A DNA stretch of 64,000 nt, taken from contig JAAVFJ010000003.1 of NCBI GenBank assembly GCA_014800845.1, forward strand, positions 89,438-153,437. Direction: 5' to 3'. Position 1 is the first letter of the stretch. Every line of letters begins with the position of its first letter. Positions 37,680-48,900 of this stretch are shown here, piece after piece. A program made the position numbers and the translations under genes. The DNA is from Bacteroidales bacterium (GTDB lineage Bacteria > Bacteroidota > Bacteroidia > Bacteroidales > Muribaculaceae). The notes under the pieces are model-generated. The model did not search any database and was not told the DNA's origin. It saw only the letters and a program-made list of their open reading frames with translations.

Positions 37680-39068
37680 TTAATAGGCATTTTTATCGCG
37701 ACCAAAGGCGCTGAGAATGGTGAGGAAGATGATTTTCACATCGAGGAAGAAGTTCCAATGATGTATGTACCACACGTCATATTCCACCCTCTTTTCCATC
37801 TGCCAGAGATGTTTCGTTTCGCCGCGGAAGCCGTTGATTTGCGCCCATCCGGTTATGCCCGGTTTGATGGCGTGACGCACCATATATTTGTCAATCAGGC
37901 GGCTGTAGTCCACCGTCTGCGAAAGCATGTGAGGACGCGGACCTACTACGCTCATGTGGCCCATTAGCACGTTGAAAAACTGCGGCAATTCATCGATTGA
38001 TGTGCGACGCAGCAGGTTGCCGAACTTGGTCTTACGCGGGTCATTTTCAGTGGCCTGCAATTTATCGGCGTCCTTATTCACCCTCATTGTCCTGAATTTC
38101 AGGCAAGTAAAGTCCTTACCCCTTATTCCGGTACGTACCTGCTTGAAGAAAATAGGCCCCGGCGATGAGCGCTTGATGCCTATGATAATTGGGAGCGCCC
38201 AGATAGGGAAGGTCAAGACAACAGGGAGCGACACACATATATCGAATATTCTCTTAATCAGGCTGTTGACAGACCGGTTAAGCGGTGAAACCGTGTGAGT
38301 GAGCGACGGGATGGAGCCAATATTGCCGGGAATAAAATGGCCGTAAAGCGAGCGGGGCAAGTCAGGCAGATAGATAAACTCAATGCCCATCTCGTCAGCC
38401 ACCTCCATAGCCTTGCGCAACTCCTCTTTACGGTTGCCGGAGGGGGAATAGAATATCATGTCGATATTGTTGTTCCTCACAAATTCGCGCAACTCATGAA
38501 GTGGGGCTGTGTAGTAGTCGGCGAAGCGCTGCCGGGCCGTGTGGTCATCGTCGAAGATACCCATGATTCTGTAGCCGTAGCCGGCATCACCCTGCAGCTG
38601 CGAACGCAGGAAATCGGCAGTGGAGTTAGCGCCAACAAGGGCTACACGTCTGAAATTCAAGCCCATGCGGCGCAATTTTTTGAGCAGGGCGTGGGAGGTA
38701 AGCCACCACAGACTCATCAGCACGAAATAGAGCCCCATGAAGTAGCCGCCCGACAACCAGCCGATGTCAAACATATCAAGCAGGTAGACTACGGCCGTTA
38801 TGGTAGCACCGTAGACTATTGTGCTCTTGAAGACCTCGAGCACAAGCCTGTCGGCATAGAGTATCCTGATCTTATGGATATGCGAAAAGAGCAGAGCCAC
38901 AGGCACATAGGCGGCATTGACTGCCAGGAACATGAGCTTGCTTTTGAATTCCGGGGAGACATGCCCGAAAAAAGTGCATACAAGCCAATAAACAAGATTG
39001 ATTACAGCAAAATCGCCTATAATCAACCCTGCTTGCAGATATTTTCCAAGTCGAATTCTTCCGGTCAT
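37680..39068 (-). CDS. undecaprenyl-phosphate glycosyl-1-phosphate transferase (exopolysaccharide initiating transferase)
   Basis: KRIFDICVSLPVVLTFPIWALPIIIGIKRSSPGPIFFKQVRTG...FTCLKFRTMRVN...VGPRPHM...KPGITGWAQINGFRGE; ORF extends to 39143. Confidence 0.93.
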   Translation of the reverse strand: MTGRIRLGKYLQAGLIIGDFAVINLVYWLVCTFFGHVSPEFKSKLMFLAVNAAYVPVALLFSHIHKIRILYADRLVLEVFKSTIVYGATITAVVYLLDMFDIGWLSGGYFMGLYFVLMSLWWLTSHALLKKLRRMGLNFRRVALVGANSTADFLRSQLQGDAGYGYRIMGIFDDDHTARQRFADYYTAPLHELREFVRNNNIDMIFYSPSGNRKEELRKAMEVADEMGIEFIYLPDLPRSLYGHFIPGNIGSIPSLTHTVSPLNRSVNSLIKRIFDICVSLPVVLTFPIWALPIIIGIKRSSPGPIFFKQVRTGIRGKDFTCLKFRTMRVNKDADKLQATENDPRKTKFGNLLRRTSIDELPQFFNVLMGHMSVVGPRPHMLSQTVDYSRLIDKYMVRHAIKPGITGWAQINGFRGETKHLWQMEKRVEYDVWYIHHWNFFLDVKIIFLTILSAFGRDKNAY

Positions 39069-39160
39069 GGAGGCTAAACTGTGTGTTGCGCTCTGTAAGA
39101 TTTCAGATGGGGGGCCGCTCTCTTTCGGAAAGGGGCTCACCACTGCTGAAAATAAGATGA

Positions 39161-39215
39161 AAGTGTGTCAAAATAGTTTTGGCTTCTTGAGCCTAACCAA
39201 TCTTGACACACCTTA
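39161..39215. terminator. GTGTGTCAAAAT-type hairpin with nested stem
   Basis: AAGTGTGTCAAAAT...ATCTTGACACACCTT around inner GGCTtcttgAGCC. Confidence 0.55.
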
Positions 39216-39230
39216 TTCTAATACACTTAG

Positions 39231-41144
39231 TTACTTTGCAGTCTTCTCATCGAAGAGTTTGATTTTCTGCTCAAGTTCCTTGATTTCGTCTTTGATTCGC
39301 TGAGTGCGACGCTCCATTTCGCGGAGCATATTGTTGCCCTCTTTGCTCTTTATGTTGAAGAAACCGAGGTTATTTTCAAATGTCTTGAGCTCACCGCGCT
39401 TCTGCTCGAGAGCACGCACGAGACGCTGACGCTCGCTGTTGATCTGGCGGCCGTCGCCACTCATTGATTCCAGGCGCTTCTCGAAGTTGTTCATGCGGGC
39501 GCGGCTCTCGCGTAAATCGAAATTCTCTCGGATGGCATTGAGAGTAGAGCGATACTCATCATAGAGCTTATCCTTCACCTTGAAGGGCACGTGGCCAATG
39601 GCATTCCAGCGTGCCTGCTGTTCCTTGAGAGCTTCGATCACCTCAGAGCGGGAAGCATCAGAGGGGATAGCCTTCAGAGCCTCGATTACGAGACGCTTGG
39701 CAGCCAGGTTTTCATTTTCCTCCTGACGGCGACCGGCCATATCCTTCTTGCGGGCATCGAAGAAGTGATTGCAAGCAGCCATGAAGCGCTGCCAGATGCT
39801 GTCGCTGTGGCGGCGGGCTACGCTGCCGATAGTCTTCCACTCAGCCTGCAGCGCAATGATCTGCTCGGCAGTAGCCTTGAAGTCGGTGCTGTCCTTGAGA
39901 GCCTCGGCGCGTTCGCAGAGCTTGATTTTCTTCTCCAGATTAGAAGCAAGTTCCTCCTTGGTTTTGGTGAAGAACTCAGCCTTGCGGGTGAAGAAGTCAT
40001 CGCATGCCTTACGGAAACGGGTGTAGAGCGCGTTGTTTACCTTGCGAGAAGCAAAGCCGAGCTCCTTCCAGCGGGCCTGCATATTCTTGATAGACTCGGT
40101 TACTTTCTCAAATTCACCGAAAGTCTTGATTTCATCAATATTTATAGCTTCAATCTCTTCACACAGACGGGTCTTGGCCTCCTCGTTGGCCTGTTCCTCC
40201 TGTTTGCGAGCCTCAAAGAAATCCTGATGGCGCTTGTTTACCAGCGTTGAAGCCTCCTTAAACTGCGCCCAGATTTCCTCGCGGTATTCTTTAGCCACGG
40301 GGCCGGTAGCACGCCAGAGGTCATGCAGAGCCTGCAGCTTTTTGAAAGCATTGATCACATCGGCTTCATCGGCAAGCATGCGGGCCTGCTCCACGAGGCT
40401 CTGCTTGATTTCCAGATTCTTCTTGAAGTCAAGCTCGCGCAGCTCCTTGTTCATCTTGAGGCAGTCATAAATCTGCTCCACGATGAGCTGATAAGTCTTC
40501 CACAGGTCGGTCACGGCAGTGGGGGGAACGTCGGCCGGTTTCTTGAATTCCTCCTGCAGCTCGCGCACCTCATTGATGTGGACATTCACATTATCAATGT
40601 CAGCAGCTATTGCCTTGAGGCGGTCGATGATTTCATTCTTCCGAGCGAGGTTGTTCTGACGGCGCTCCTCTTCCTCAGCCAGATAGGCCGCGCGCATTTC
40701 TTTGAAAGCACCTAAGAGGTCCTTAAACTCAATCTCAACGGGATCCGGAGCCGAGGTGAATGACTCACCGGGGGTGGCTTCAGCTGCAAACTTCTCACAT
40801 TCTGCCTCAAGCTCAGCGTTGCGCAATACGTAAAACGCCTGCTTGAGCACAGCCACATTCTTATGATGGTCAGCCTTGCGGTTTTCTACTATATCCTTAA
40901 GCACAGCGACCAGTTCCTCCTTAGACATGGAGAAATAGTTCTGCTGCTCCTCAGCCTGAGCATCGTCAGTCTGAGCAGATTCTGCGGACTCGTCAGCCAC
41001 AGCGGGAGCTGCCTCGGCAGAGGCCTCTTCGGATTCAGTCACAACGGGAGCGGCAGCCTCGGCTGCCTGGGGTTCCTGACCCTCGGCTGAGGGGCGGGGA
41101 GTAGCGGTCTCTTCAGCGGGGATCGCCTTTTCAAGCTCGTTCAT
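39231..41144 (-). CDS. DUF349 domain-containing protein
   Basis: Repeated W-K-xx-G helical modules (ALQAEWKTIGSVARRHSDSIWQRFMAACNHFFDARK); ORF extends to 41207. Confidence 0.88.
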   Translation of the reverse strand: MNELEKAIPAEETATPRPSAEGQEPQAAEAAAPVVTESEEASAEAAPAVADESAESAQTDDAQAEEQQNYFSMSKEELVAVLKDIVENRKADHHKNVAVLKQAFYVLRNAELEAECEKFAAEATPGESFTSAPDPVEIEFKDLLGAFKEMRAAYLAEEEERRQNNLARKNEIIDRLKAIAADIDNVNVHINEVRELQEEFKKPADVPPTAVTDLWKTYQLIVEQIYDCLKMNKELRELDFKKNLEIKQSLVEQARMLADEADVINAFKKLQALHDLWRATGPVAKEYREEIWAQFKEASTLVNKRHQDFFEARKQEEQANEEAKTRLCEEIEAINIDEIKTFGEFEKVTESIKNMQARWKELGFASRKVNNALYTRFRKACDDFFTRKAEFFTKTKEELASNLEKKIKLCERAEALKDSTDFKATAEQIIALQAEWKTIGSVARRHSDSIWQRFMAACNHFFDARKKDMAGRRQEENENLAAKRLVIEALKAIPSDASRSEVIEALKEQQARWNAIGHVPFKVKDKLYDEYRSTLNAIRENFDLRESRARMNNFEKRLESMSGDGRQINSERQRLVRALEQKRGELKTFENNLGFFNIKSKEGNNMLREMERRTQRIKDEIKELEQKIKLFDEKTAK

Positions 41145-41302
41145 GGAGATGAATTGGGGTTTGATTCGGGTAAGATAATTCTCGTGATTACTGGCCGCCG
41201 GACGCATCCGGGCGGGGTGACAAATTTAATACAAATTTTTGTAACCGCGAAATATTTTTGAAAAACAATGATTTAGGGACTCTTTGCTTGCGCCTCAAGC
41301 GG

Positions 41303-42133
41303 TTATTCCTTGACTACGCGAGCGCTGATGATGCGCACATCCTGCACCGGACGGTCCTGCTGCCCGGTGGGCTCATTCTGTATTTTTTCCACTGTGTCCA
41401 TGCCCTTGATTACTTCGCCGAACACGGTGTACTGGCCGTCGAGATGAGGCGTGCCTCCTACGGTGGTGTAAGCCTCGATGGCTGCCGCGGGCATCTCCAC
41501 AGCTGCCACATTAGCTTCCGTCTGCTCAATCAGAGCTTTCTGCAGTGACTCAAGGCCCACGGAGTCGCCGGCAGCCTGCATCTCGCGGATTTTAGGCATA
41601 TTCTCCTTCACGAGATTGCTGAAATACTGCTGCTTGGCCTCGTCGCCCATGCGCTGTTCGAAGCGTTTAAGCATCTGAGGCTGATACTTCTGGCCGGTCA
41701 CTATATAGAATTGGCTGCCGGAGCTGCGGCGCTCGGGGTTCACCTGGTCGCCGGTACGGGCGGCCGCCAGTGCGCCATATTTGTGGAAATGCTGCGGGTA
41801 ATTAATCTCAGCGGGGAGGGTGTAATCCGGAGAGCCGGCACCCAGACGGGCGTTGCTGTCGGCATTCTTAGAATCCGGGTCACCGGTCTGCACCATGAAA
41901 TCCTTGATTACACGATGGAAGAGAAGTCCGTCATAGTAACCCTCCTTCACGAGTTTCAGGAAATTGTCGCGGTGCGCGGGGGTGTCATTATAGAGTCTGA
42001 TGAGGATGTCGCCGTCGGTGGTGGTAAACAGCACCTCGGGTTCATTGGATCGGTTGTTCATATCCGGAGTCTGGGAATAGGCGGTGAATGTCAGCAACAT
42101 GCACCATATTAAAAATAGAAAATTCTTTTTCAT
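41303..42133 (-). CDS. cyclophilin-type peptidylprolyl isomerase, exported
   Basis: Signal peptide; YYDGLLFHRVIKDFMVQTGDP...HLDGQYTVFGEVIKGMDTVEKI. Confidence 0.94.
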   Translation of the reverse strand: MKKNFLFLIWCMLLTFTAYSQTPDMNNRSNEPEVLFTTTDGDILIRLYNDTPAHRDNFLKLVKEGYYDGLLFHRVIKDFMVQTGDPDSKNADSNARLGAGSPDYTLPAEINYPQHFHKYGALAAARTGDQVNPERRSSGSQFYIVTGQKYQPQMLKRFEQRMGDEAKQQYFSNLVKENMPKIREMQAAGDSVGLESLQKALIEQTEANVAAVEMPAAAIEAYTTVGGTPHLDGQYTVFGEVIKGMDTVEKIQNEPTGQQDRPVQDVRIISARVVKE

Positions 42134-42138
42134 GATAC

Positions 42139-42519
42139 TTAAATCGAGCTGGATGGATGAACGCGCTTGTAGATTCTGCGGAAATTGTCGTCAGCTTCAC
42201 GCAGTTCATCGACACGCGAGAGGTAGTCTTCGCCCCAGATGCAGGAAAGCAACGAGGGGAGATAGGCTTTCTCTCTATCCTTGTCAATGGCTATTTTAAG
42301 CAGCGTATCAATCTCTTCTTCAAAGTGAACGGGGTCGATGGCATGCAGGAAGCGTGCGGCGCTTGCAGCAAACTGACCGGTCTGGTCAACGCGGCCTATA
42401 TTCTCCACAGCCAGACCTACTGCCACGGAATTAGTATCTATGTTATTTACCAAATAATCATAGGAAACCATTCCGTCCACGTCCGATGCGAGTAATTTTT
42501 CGGTACTGTTCATATCCAT
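42139..42519 (-). CDS. hypothetical protein
   Basis: MDMNSTEKLLASDVDG...; about 127 aa, compact operon position upstream of the isomerase; no family recognised. Confidence 0.55.
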   Translation of the reverse strand: MDMNSTEKLLASDVDGMVSYDYLVNNIDTNSVAVGLAVENIGRVDQTGQFAASAARFLHAIDPVHFEEEIDTLLKIAIDKDREKAYLPSLLSCIWGEDYLSRVDELREADDNFRRIYKRVHPSSSI

Positions 42520-42701
42520 AAAAATCTCTTTAACCCTGCAAAAGTAGCAAAAATATTTCGGTATTAACACAAAAAGAGGTAAATTTGTGCGAATTTTGCT
42601 GACAGACTATTTGGAGAGCCCTCTCAGGGACCCCTGATGATGCGCCCTAAATGGTTTATTATTAAGGTTGTGGCTTCATTAAGCCACATAATACTAATGA
42701 G

Positions 42702-43346
42702 TTGACAAACATGTCTGACCCGAAATTTGTTATAGTTATAGGTCGTCAGTATGGCAGCGGTGGTCGCAAGCTTGGCAAGCGCTTAAGCGAGCGTCTGGGC
42801 GTGGCCTACTACGACAAGGAACTGCTGAGCGAAGCTGCCTCCCGGCTCGGCTTTCGTGCCGATCTGCTTGAAAAAGCTGACGAACGCCCACCTTCCCCGC
42901 TTCGCTCCATGCTCGGAGCTAATCTGGGAAGCAGCACATGGTTCACAAGCGGCGCTATGCACTCCGACACTATATATAAGGTGCAGAGCGATGTCATTCG
43001 CGCTATTGCCGAGCAGGGTTCATGTGTGATTGTAGGGCGCACGGCCGACTACATCCTGCGTGACCACCCGGGGCTCCTGAGCATCTTCCTCCACGCCGAC
43101 ATCGAGGACCGCGTGAAGGAGGTTATGACTAACGAAGCTCCGGACAAATCCTATCGAGAAGTGCGCGAACAGATTGAGAAGCGTGACGCTGACCGCAAGG
43201 CCTACTATAATAATTACACAGGCCGCAACTGGGGTGTAGCCTCAAACTATCACCTCACCCTCTCAAGTTCCCGCCTTCCGCTCGAAGCCATAGAAGAGCT
43301 GATTCTGTCAGCTCTACGCACCTCCATTCCCCTCTCCGCCGATTGA
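42702..43346 (+). CDS. cytidylate kinase-like family protein
   Basis: FVIVIGRQYGSGGRKLGKRLSERLGVAYYDKELL...GSCVIVGRTADYILRDHPGLLSIFLHAD. Confidence 0.9.
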   Translation: MTNMSDPKFVIVIGRQYGSGGRKLGKRLSERLGVAYYDKELLSEAASRLGFRADLLEKADERPPSPLRSMLGANLGSSTWFTSGAMHSDTIYKVQSDVIRAIAEQGSCVIVGRTADYILRDHPGLLSIFLHADIEDRVKEVMTNEAPDKSYREVREQIEKRDADRKAYYNNYTGRNWGVASNYHLTLSSSRLPLEAIEELILSALRTSIPLSAD

Positions 43347-43394
43347 TTCAGCCATCGTCAACTCTGAAGTAAACACCTTAAGCAAAATAATATT

Positions 43395-43973
43395 ATGAAC
43401 AACAAGTCTTATCTCTACTCCTACCTGCTCACCCTCATAGGGGGCGTGTTGCTGGTAGTAATGCAGGGGCGTGAAAATCTCTTCCAGGCCATCGCAATCA
43501 TAGTAGGGCTGCTCTTCCTCATCCCCGGAATCGCCACACTTTTCAGAGTTTTCTTCCCCTCGAAAGTGGCAAAGATGGCAGGTGAACGGCCGGGCGCCGG
43601 CCTGGTGGTCGTAGCAGCGGCATCGACCATCTTCGGCATCATCCTGGTGGTAGCTCCTCATCTGTTTGTAAACTTCATGGTCTACGCCTTCGGCACACTT
43701 CTGATTATCTGCGGCTTAGTGCAGCTGTTCAACTTCCTACCCGGCCTCAGTAATCTGGGGTTGCCGAAATGGTATCTGGCCACACCAATATTGAGCGTGC
43801 TAATAGGCATCCTCATCATGGTGATCGGTGCTGACAAGATTCTCAACATTTTGGCGCTGATTACCGGCATCGTCCTCATCGTCTACAGCGTGAACGGACT
43901 TATAGGCTTCACTGACCGCTCCAAGAGAGTGAAGCATGGCGGCGTTACTGGCCGTGTGGTCAATATAGAATAA
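43395..43973 (+). CDS. DUF308-like membrane protein
   Basis: 192 aa with six predicted hydrophobic segments, LTLIGGVLLVVMQGRENLFQAIAIIVGLLFLIPGIATL. Confidence 0.7.
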   Translation: MNNKSYLYSYLLTLIGGVLLVVMQGRENLFQAIAIIVGLLFLIPGIATLFRVFFPSKVAKMAGERPGAGLVVVAAASTIFGIILVVAPHLFVNFMVYAFGTLLIICGLVQLFNFLPGLSNLGLPKWYLATPILSVLIGILIMVIGADKILNILALITGIVLIVYSVNGLIGFTDRSKRVKHGGVTGRVVNIE

Positions 43974-44007
43974 TCTCTCATCCCCCCCTCTCTCCACAAA
44001 ATAAAAT

Positions 44008-44376
44008 GCAGTGGGCCGGTCTGTCGCCTGTCTCTGAGACAGGAGGAAAGTCCGGGCAACACAGAGCACCATATTTTCTAACGGAAAGCTGCGGGCGACC
44101 GCAGAGCGAGTGTAACAGAAAACAACCGCCCCGAAGCCCCGCTTCGGAGTAAGGGTGAAAAGGTGAGGTAAGAGCTCACCGGCCCTATGGCGACATAGTG
44201 GCGTCAGTACATCTTATGGGTTGCAATGCCAAATACACCGGCACTTGAGGGTGGCTCGCCCGATGCCGGGGGGTAGGCAGCTGGAGCCGGGGTGTGAGCC
44301 CCGGCGTAGATAAATGACAGACGCGCGAAGGAGTCACCTCCCGAGCGTACATAACCCGGCTTACAGGCCCACTGCA
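44008..44376 (+). ncRNA. rnpB: RNase P RNA (bacterial)
   Basis: P1 pairing TGCAGTGGGCC/GGCCCACTGCA; conserved GAGGAAAGTCCGGGCAACACAGAGCA, AACAGAAAAC-like core and CCCGGCTTACAGGCCC 3' end. Confidence 0.92.
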
Positions 44377-44414
44377 TTTTTTCTTTTTTAAGCACACCGA
44401 CATCTCTATATACT

Positions 44415-45767
44415 ATGAAACTAAAAGTACGCATCACCAACCTCATTGACAAGAGCATAGCCTTTGGTCGATACTGCTGGCAGGGTGTTTGGCGCGACCC
44501 TTCTACTTCAATGAAAGTGCGTATCATCAAGATACTAAACCTATGCGTGCGAACATTCCTTGACACCGATTTGCAGAAAAAAGCAGCCGCACTCGTCTAC
44601 AGCACGTTGCTGGCTATTGTCCCCGCTTTTGCGCTGCTCTTCGCTATCGGACGCGGATTTGGCCTTCAAAACATTCTTTCCGACGAAATATACCGCTTTT
44701 TCCCCTCGCAATCTAAAGTAATACATGCTGCCATGGGATTTGTAGACAGCTACTTATCCCAAGCATCACAGGGAATCTTCATAGGCGTAGGCATTGTCTT
44801 CCTGCTTTGGACTCTTATCTCCCTGCTCTCCGACATAGAAAGCGCGTTTAACTCCTTGTGGGGCATAAAAACCGGACGCAACCTGTATCGCAAAATCACT
44901 GATTACACGGCCCTGTGCCTACTCGTACCCATTATGATGCTCTGCTCTGCCGGCATAAGCATATTCATGGCTACAACAATGAACTCCGTATTCGGACACT
45001 CCTTTCTCTCCCCGCTGGTGAATATAGCGCTCGACTGTGCTCCGTTTCTGTTGAGTTGCCTGGCTTTCACAATCTCTTTCCTCATAATCCCCAACACTCA
45101 CGTAAGGCCTAAATATGCCGCAATCTCAGGCTTCATCTGCGGCATAGCGTTTCAGTTGCTCCAGACGCTGTTTATCAACGGACAGATTTATGTAGCAAAG
45201 TACAATGCCATCTATGGCTCCTTCTCCTTCCTCCCACTGTTGCTCATCTGGCTGCAACTCTCCTGGCTCATACTCCTGTTCGGCTGTACACTCACCTTCT
45301 CGATGCAGAACATTTTCCACTTCACCTACTCCGAAGAGAGCCTGGAGGTGTCGCCGGCCTATCTGCGAAAAATAACCCTGGCCATAGCCGCCATCATCGC
45401 CTCCCGCTTCACTCACAATCAGAAACCTATGACGCTGAGAGAGCTCTCCTTAGGCTACGGGCTCCCCATACGTCTGCTCCGACGCATAACCTCCACTTTG
45501 CATAGTTCCGGAATTATTTACTATGTAGAGGTTAAGGGCGAGGAACGCGCGGTAGCCCCCTCCGTGGAGCTCGCCACATTCACCGTAGGTGAGCTGCTGA
45601 AAAGAGTAAGACAGGAGGGTGACCAAGACTTTATCCCCGGATTTTCCGAAAAATATACAGCTGTGATAGCTACGGCCGAAAAAATAGAAAATGCAGAAAT
45701 CAGGGAGGCTTCAACCATTCTGCTGAAGGATGTGGAAGTGCCCGAAGCAGAGGCAATTAAGGATTAA
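44415..45767 (+). CDS. YihY/BrkB family membrane protein
   Basis: KKAAALVYSTLLAIVPAFALLFAIGRGFG, YNAIYGSFSFLPLLLIWLQLSWLILLFGCTLTF. Confidence 0.92.
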   Translation: MKLKVRITNLIDKSIAFGRYCWQGVWRDPSTSMKVRIIKILNLCVRTFLDTDLQKKAAALVYSTLLAIVPAFALLFAIGRGFGLQNILSDEIYRFFPSQSKVIHAAMGFVDSYLSQASQGIFIGVGIVFLLWTLISLLSDIESAFNSLWGIKTGRNLYRKITDYTALCLLVPIMMLCSAGISIFMATTMNSVFGHSFLSPLVNIALDCAPFLLSCLAFTISFLIIPNTHVRPKYAAISGFICGIAFQLLQTLFINGQIYVAKYNAIYGSFSFLPLLLIWLQLSWLILLFGCTLTFSMQNIFHFTYSEESLEVSPAYLRKITLAIAAIIASRFTHNQKPMTLRELSLGYGLPIRLLRRITSTLHSSGIIYYVEVKGEERAVAPSVELATFTVGELLKRVRQEGDQDFIPGFSEKYTAVIATAEKIENAEIREASTILLKDVEVPEAEAIKD

Positions 45768-45856
45768 GAGGCCTAAAAAATCTAAAAAGTGACTATAACT
45801 GAAGAGGTTTTACAAAATAAAAAAGAAAAAATAGTGTTAATTCGGAGAAAAAGAAT

Positions 45857-45864
45857 TATATTTG
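45857..45864 (+). promoter_or_regulatory. TATATTTG promoter box upstream of the 1506-aa secreted protein
   Basis: Matches TAnnTTTG; implies a leader of about 90 nt. Confidence 0.45.
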
Positions 45865-45961
45865 CGCACTCATATCACACTCAAAATGGAATTGCTTGGC
45901 TGTAAATAAATCCTTGCGGTCCCTCAAATTTTTCGCAAAACCAATTTTTAATTAATCTAAT

Positions 45962-48900
45962 ATGAAATTTTTTACCTATCTCAGCAGTGTGCTGACGATG
46001 TGCCTGCTCGGCATAATCAGCGCACATGCCGATGTGGCTCCCCCGAAGTCACTCTACGCCTTTATGAACAATAGAGCCGAATGGAGTGAAAACGGCAACA
46101 CTGAGCCCTATTACGGCATCTATGCTTTCGCACCTGACGGGAGCACAGGCTTCACAGCTATTTCCCCGACAGGCATCAACAACGACTGGGCATGTACTGC
46201 CGAAGGCGGTGGTGGCGGCGTCTATGAAGATGGCTACTACTATTGCTTCACCCTCTATGGCGACTACCGCACCTATCAAGTAGTGTACAATAAGGTTGAC
46301 ACCCGCACATGGAAAGTAGTGGCCAAGAACACTGTTTCAAGCGTAAACGGCAACTGCAAGCTTGTGCCGGTAGACGTGACCGCCAACCCTATCGATGGCA
46401 AAATCTATGCTATCTGTGATCCGAAAGTCAACAATGGTGATAACACAACTCTCTGTGAAGTAAACCGCGAGACAGGCGAACTCACCCCCCTCTTCACCCT
46501 TCCTCACGTGCGCACCCTTGCATCTGATGCCAAGGGTCAGCTCTATACTATTGAAGCAGGTTTCGGACGCAATTTCGGCAAGCTCCACAAAATTAATCTT
46601 GATACAAAATCTTTAGAATATGTAGGCTCTACTACTCTTTGCTTCAAAGACAAGCTTCAGTCTACCACTATTGATTTCCGTAGCAACAAGATGTATATTA
46701 CCCATCTTGGCTACCTTGTGGAAAACGGCGAACCCAACTTCAACTACGGCGTAAACGGTCTTTATGAAATAGACCTTGAAACCGGTGCATCCACCCTTTG
46801 CCACATGTATTCTGACGGCGAAGACCTCACCGCCCTTTCTGCACCCAACAGCCACCCGGCTTCTCCCGACATGCTCACCGACCTCACGTTCACCCCTACA
46901 GGTGTGGCTGAGCTTCGCGGCACTGTTAAATTCACTACTCCCACATTAACTTTTGGTCAAACTCCCCTTTCCGGCGAAGTTGAAGTAAACATCAGCATTG
47001 ACGGCGGCGAGACCGTGACGGCCAAAACTACTGCCGGCGCAGTTTTCTCTCAGGATTTCGATGTTGAAGGCGACGGTATGCACACAGTGGCAGTGAATCT
47101 TGCTGCCGGCGGTCACCTCGGCGAAGCTAATACTGTCAGCAACTACTTCGGTAATGATACCCCCAGCAGAATCACTAACCTCAAGCTCACCGCTTCTGAT
47201 GACCTGATGACTGCTACCGTAACATGGGATGCTCCCACCGGTGCAGCCCACGGTGGTGCCTACCAGCCCGATAAGGTGCGCTACCAGATTGTTCGCATGC
47301 CCGGCAACGTAACCGTGGCCCGTTCTGCTAAGGAAACCACTTTCACCGAAGAAATACCCCACTCATACGCCGCTACTTACTACAAGGTTACACCCTACAT
47401 TGAGGGCGATACCAACAAGCGCGGTGAGACCTCCGATTCCAACAAAATCAACATGGGTTCTGCCTGGTCACTCCCCTATGTTGAACCCTTCAACCCCGGC
47501 TGCTGGAGCGCATACACTGTAATCGACGCTAACGGCGATGGCGGTGCATGGGATTGGGAAGACCCCGTATGGAAGTATGACGATGTTTATTACTGCGCAT
47601 TCTTCTACCACTTCTACCTCGCCGGTCCCTCTGACGACTGGTTGATCACTCCGAAAATCGCATTCGAAGAGGGTAAGCTCTACCGTATGACTTTCCAGGC
47701 TTACGGTTACTACACTACTACCACCAATGACTTCGAAGTAGCTTTCGGTAACGCTCCCACCGTAGATGGCATGCACACTGTGCTCGGTCACCAGACCCTC
47801 AACGGCACTACCATCAACGACCGCGCTCAGATCAGCTACATCTTCGCACCCCGCGCAGGCGACCAGTTCGTAGGTTTCCACAACCTCACTGAAGTTCCCA
47901 ACCACCTGAGCATCGACAACCTGCTCATCGAGGAGATCGGCGTGTCTTCAGTACCCGCAGCTGTCAACAACCTCAAGGCCACTCTCGTGGACCGTTCAGG
48001 CATCGTAGACCTGTCATTTGACGCTCCTATCCTCGACGCAGCCGGCAAAGCCCTCAAGGGCAACATGGACATCGCTCTCTACCGCGCCGATGCTGCCACC
48101 CCCTTCAAGACCCTTAAGGATGTTAAGCCCGGCGAGCACGTTGCCTTCACTGACAACGAGGCTTATCCCGCACTCAACATCTACCGCGTGGTTACCTCTA
48201 ACGCCGACGGCGAGGGCCTCAGCGAATCCGTAAGCATCGACCTGCGTGCCGGCACTCCCCAGCCCGTAACAAATGTTAAAGCTGCTCTCATCAACGCTAA
48301 TCAGGTAGCTCTCACCTGGGAAGCTCCCACAGCTATTAAGGATGAAAACGGCAATGATATCGACACTCAGAACATCCACTACAACGTTTACCGTCCCAGC
48401 ATCTATGGCGACCTCGACGTAATCGGTCGTTCTATCTCTGACTGTTCATTCATCGACAATGACCCCTGCTTCATGTCAGGCGACAACCAGTCTACTATGG
48501 TTTACTATATAACCGCTGTAAACGGCGATGGCGAAAGCTCACAGACTGCTTCTAACGTGGTAACTATCGGTGACACCTACAAGCTCCCCTTCGCTGAAAC
48601 CTGGGCTAACGGCGCCAACGCCACCAGCCCCTGGCTCCAGTCTAACGCTACTGCCGGATGGACCATCACCAGCCAGGGTTACAACCCCATGACACCCGGT
48701 CAGGATGGCTTCGGTCTCCTCAGCATGGAGCTCGGTGTAGGCGGTGAGGAATATGACCTGCTCGACCAGAGCACCGGCATCATGTGGTCTCCCCGCGTTG
48801 ACCTCAGTAATGTTAAGGACGCAACCCTCACATTCTACCTCTTCGGTCAGAACACTTATCACGCCAACGACTGCATGACCATCTACCTCGACATCGAGGG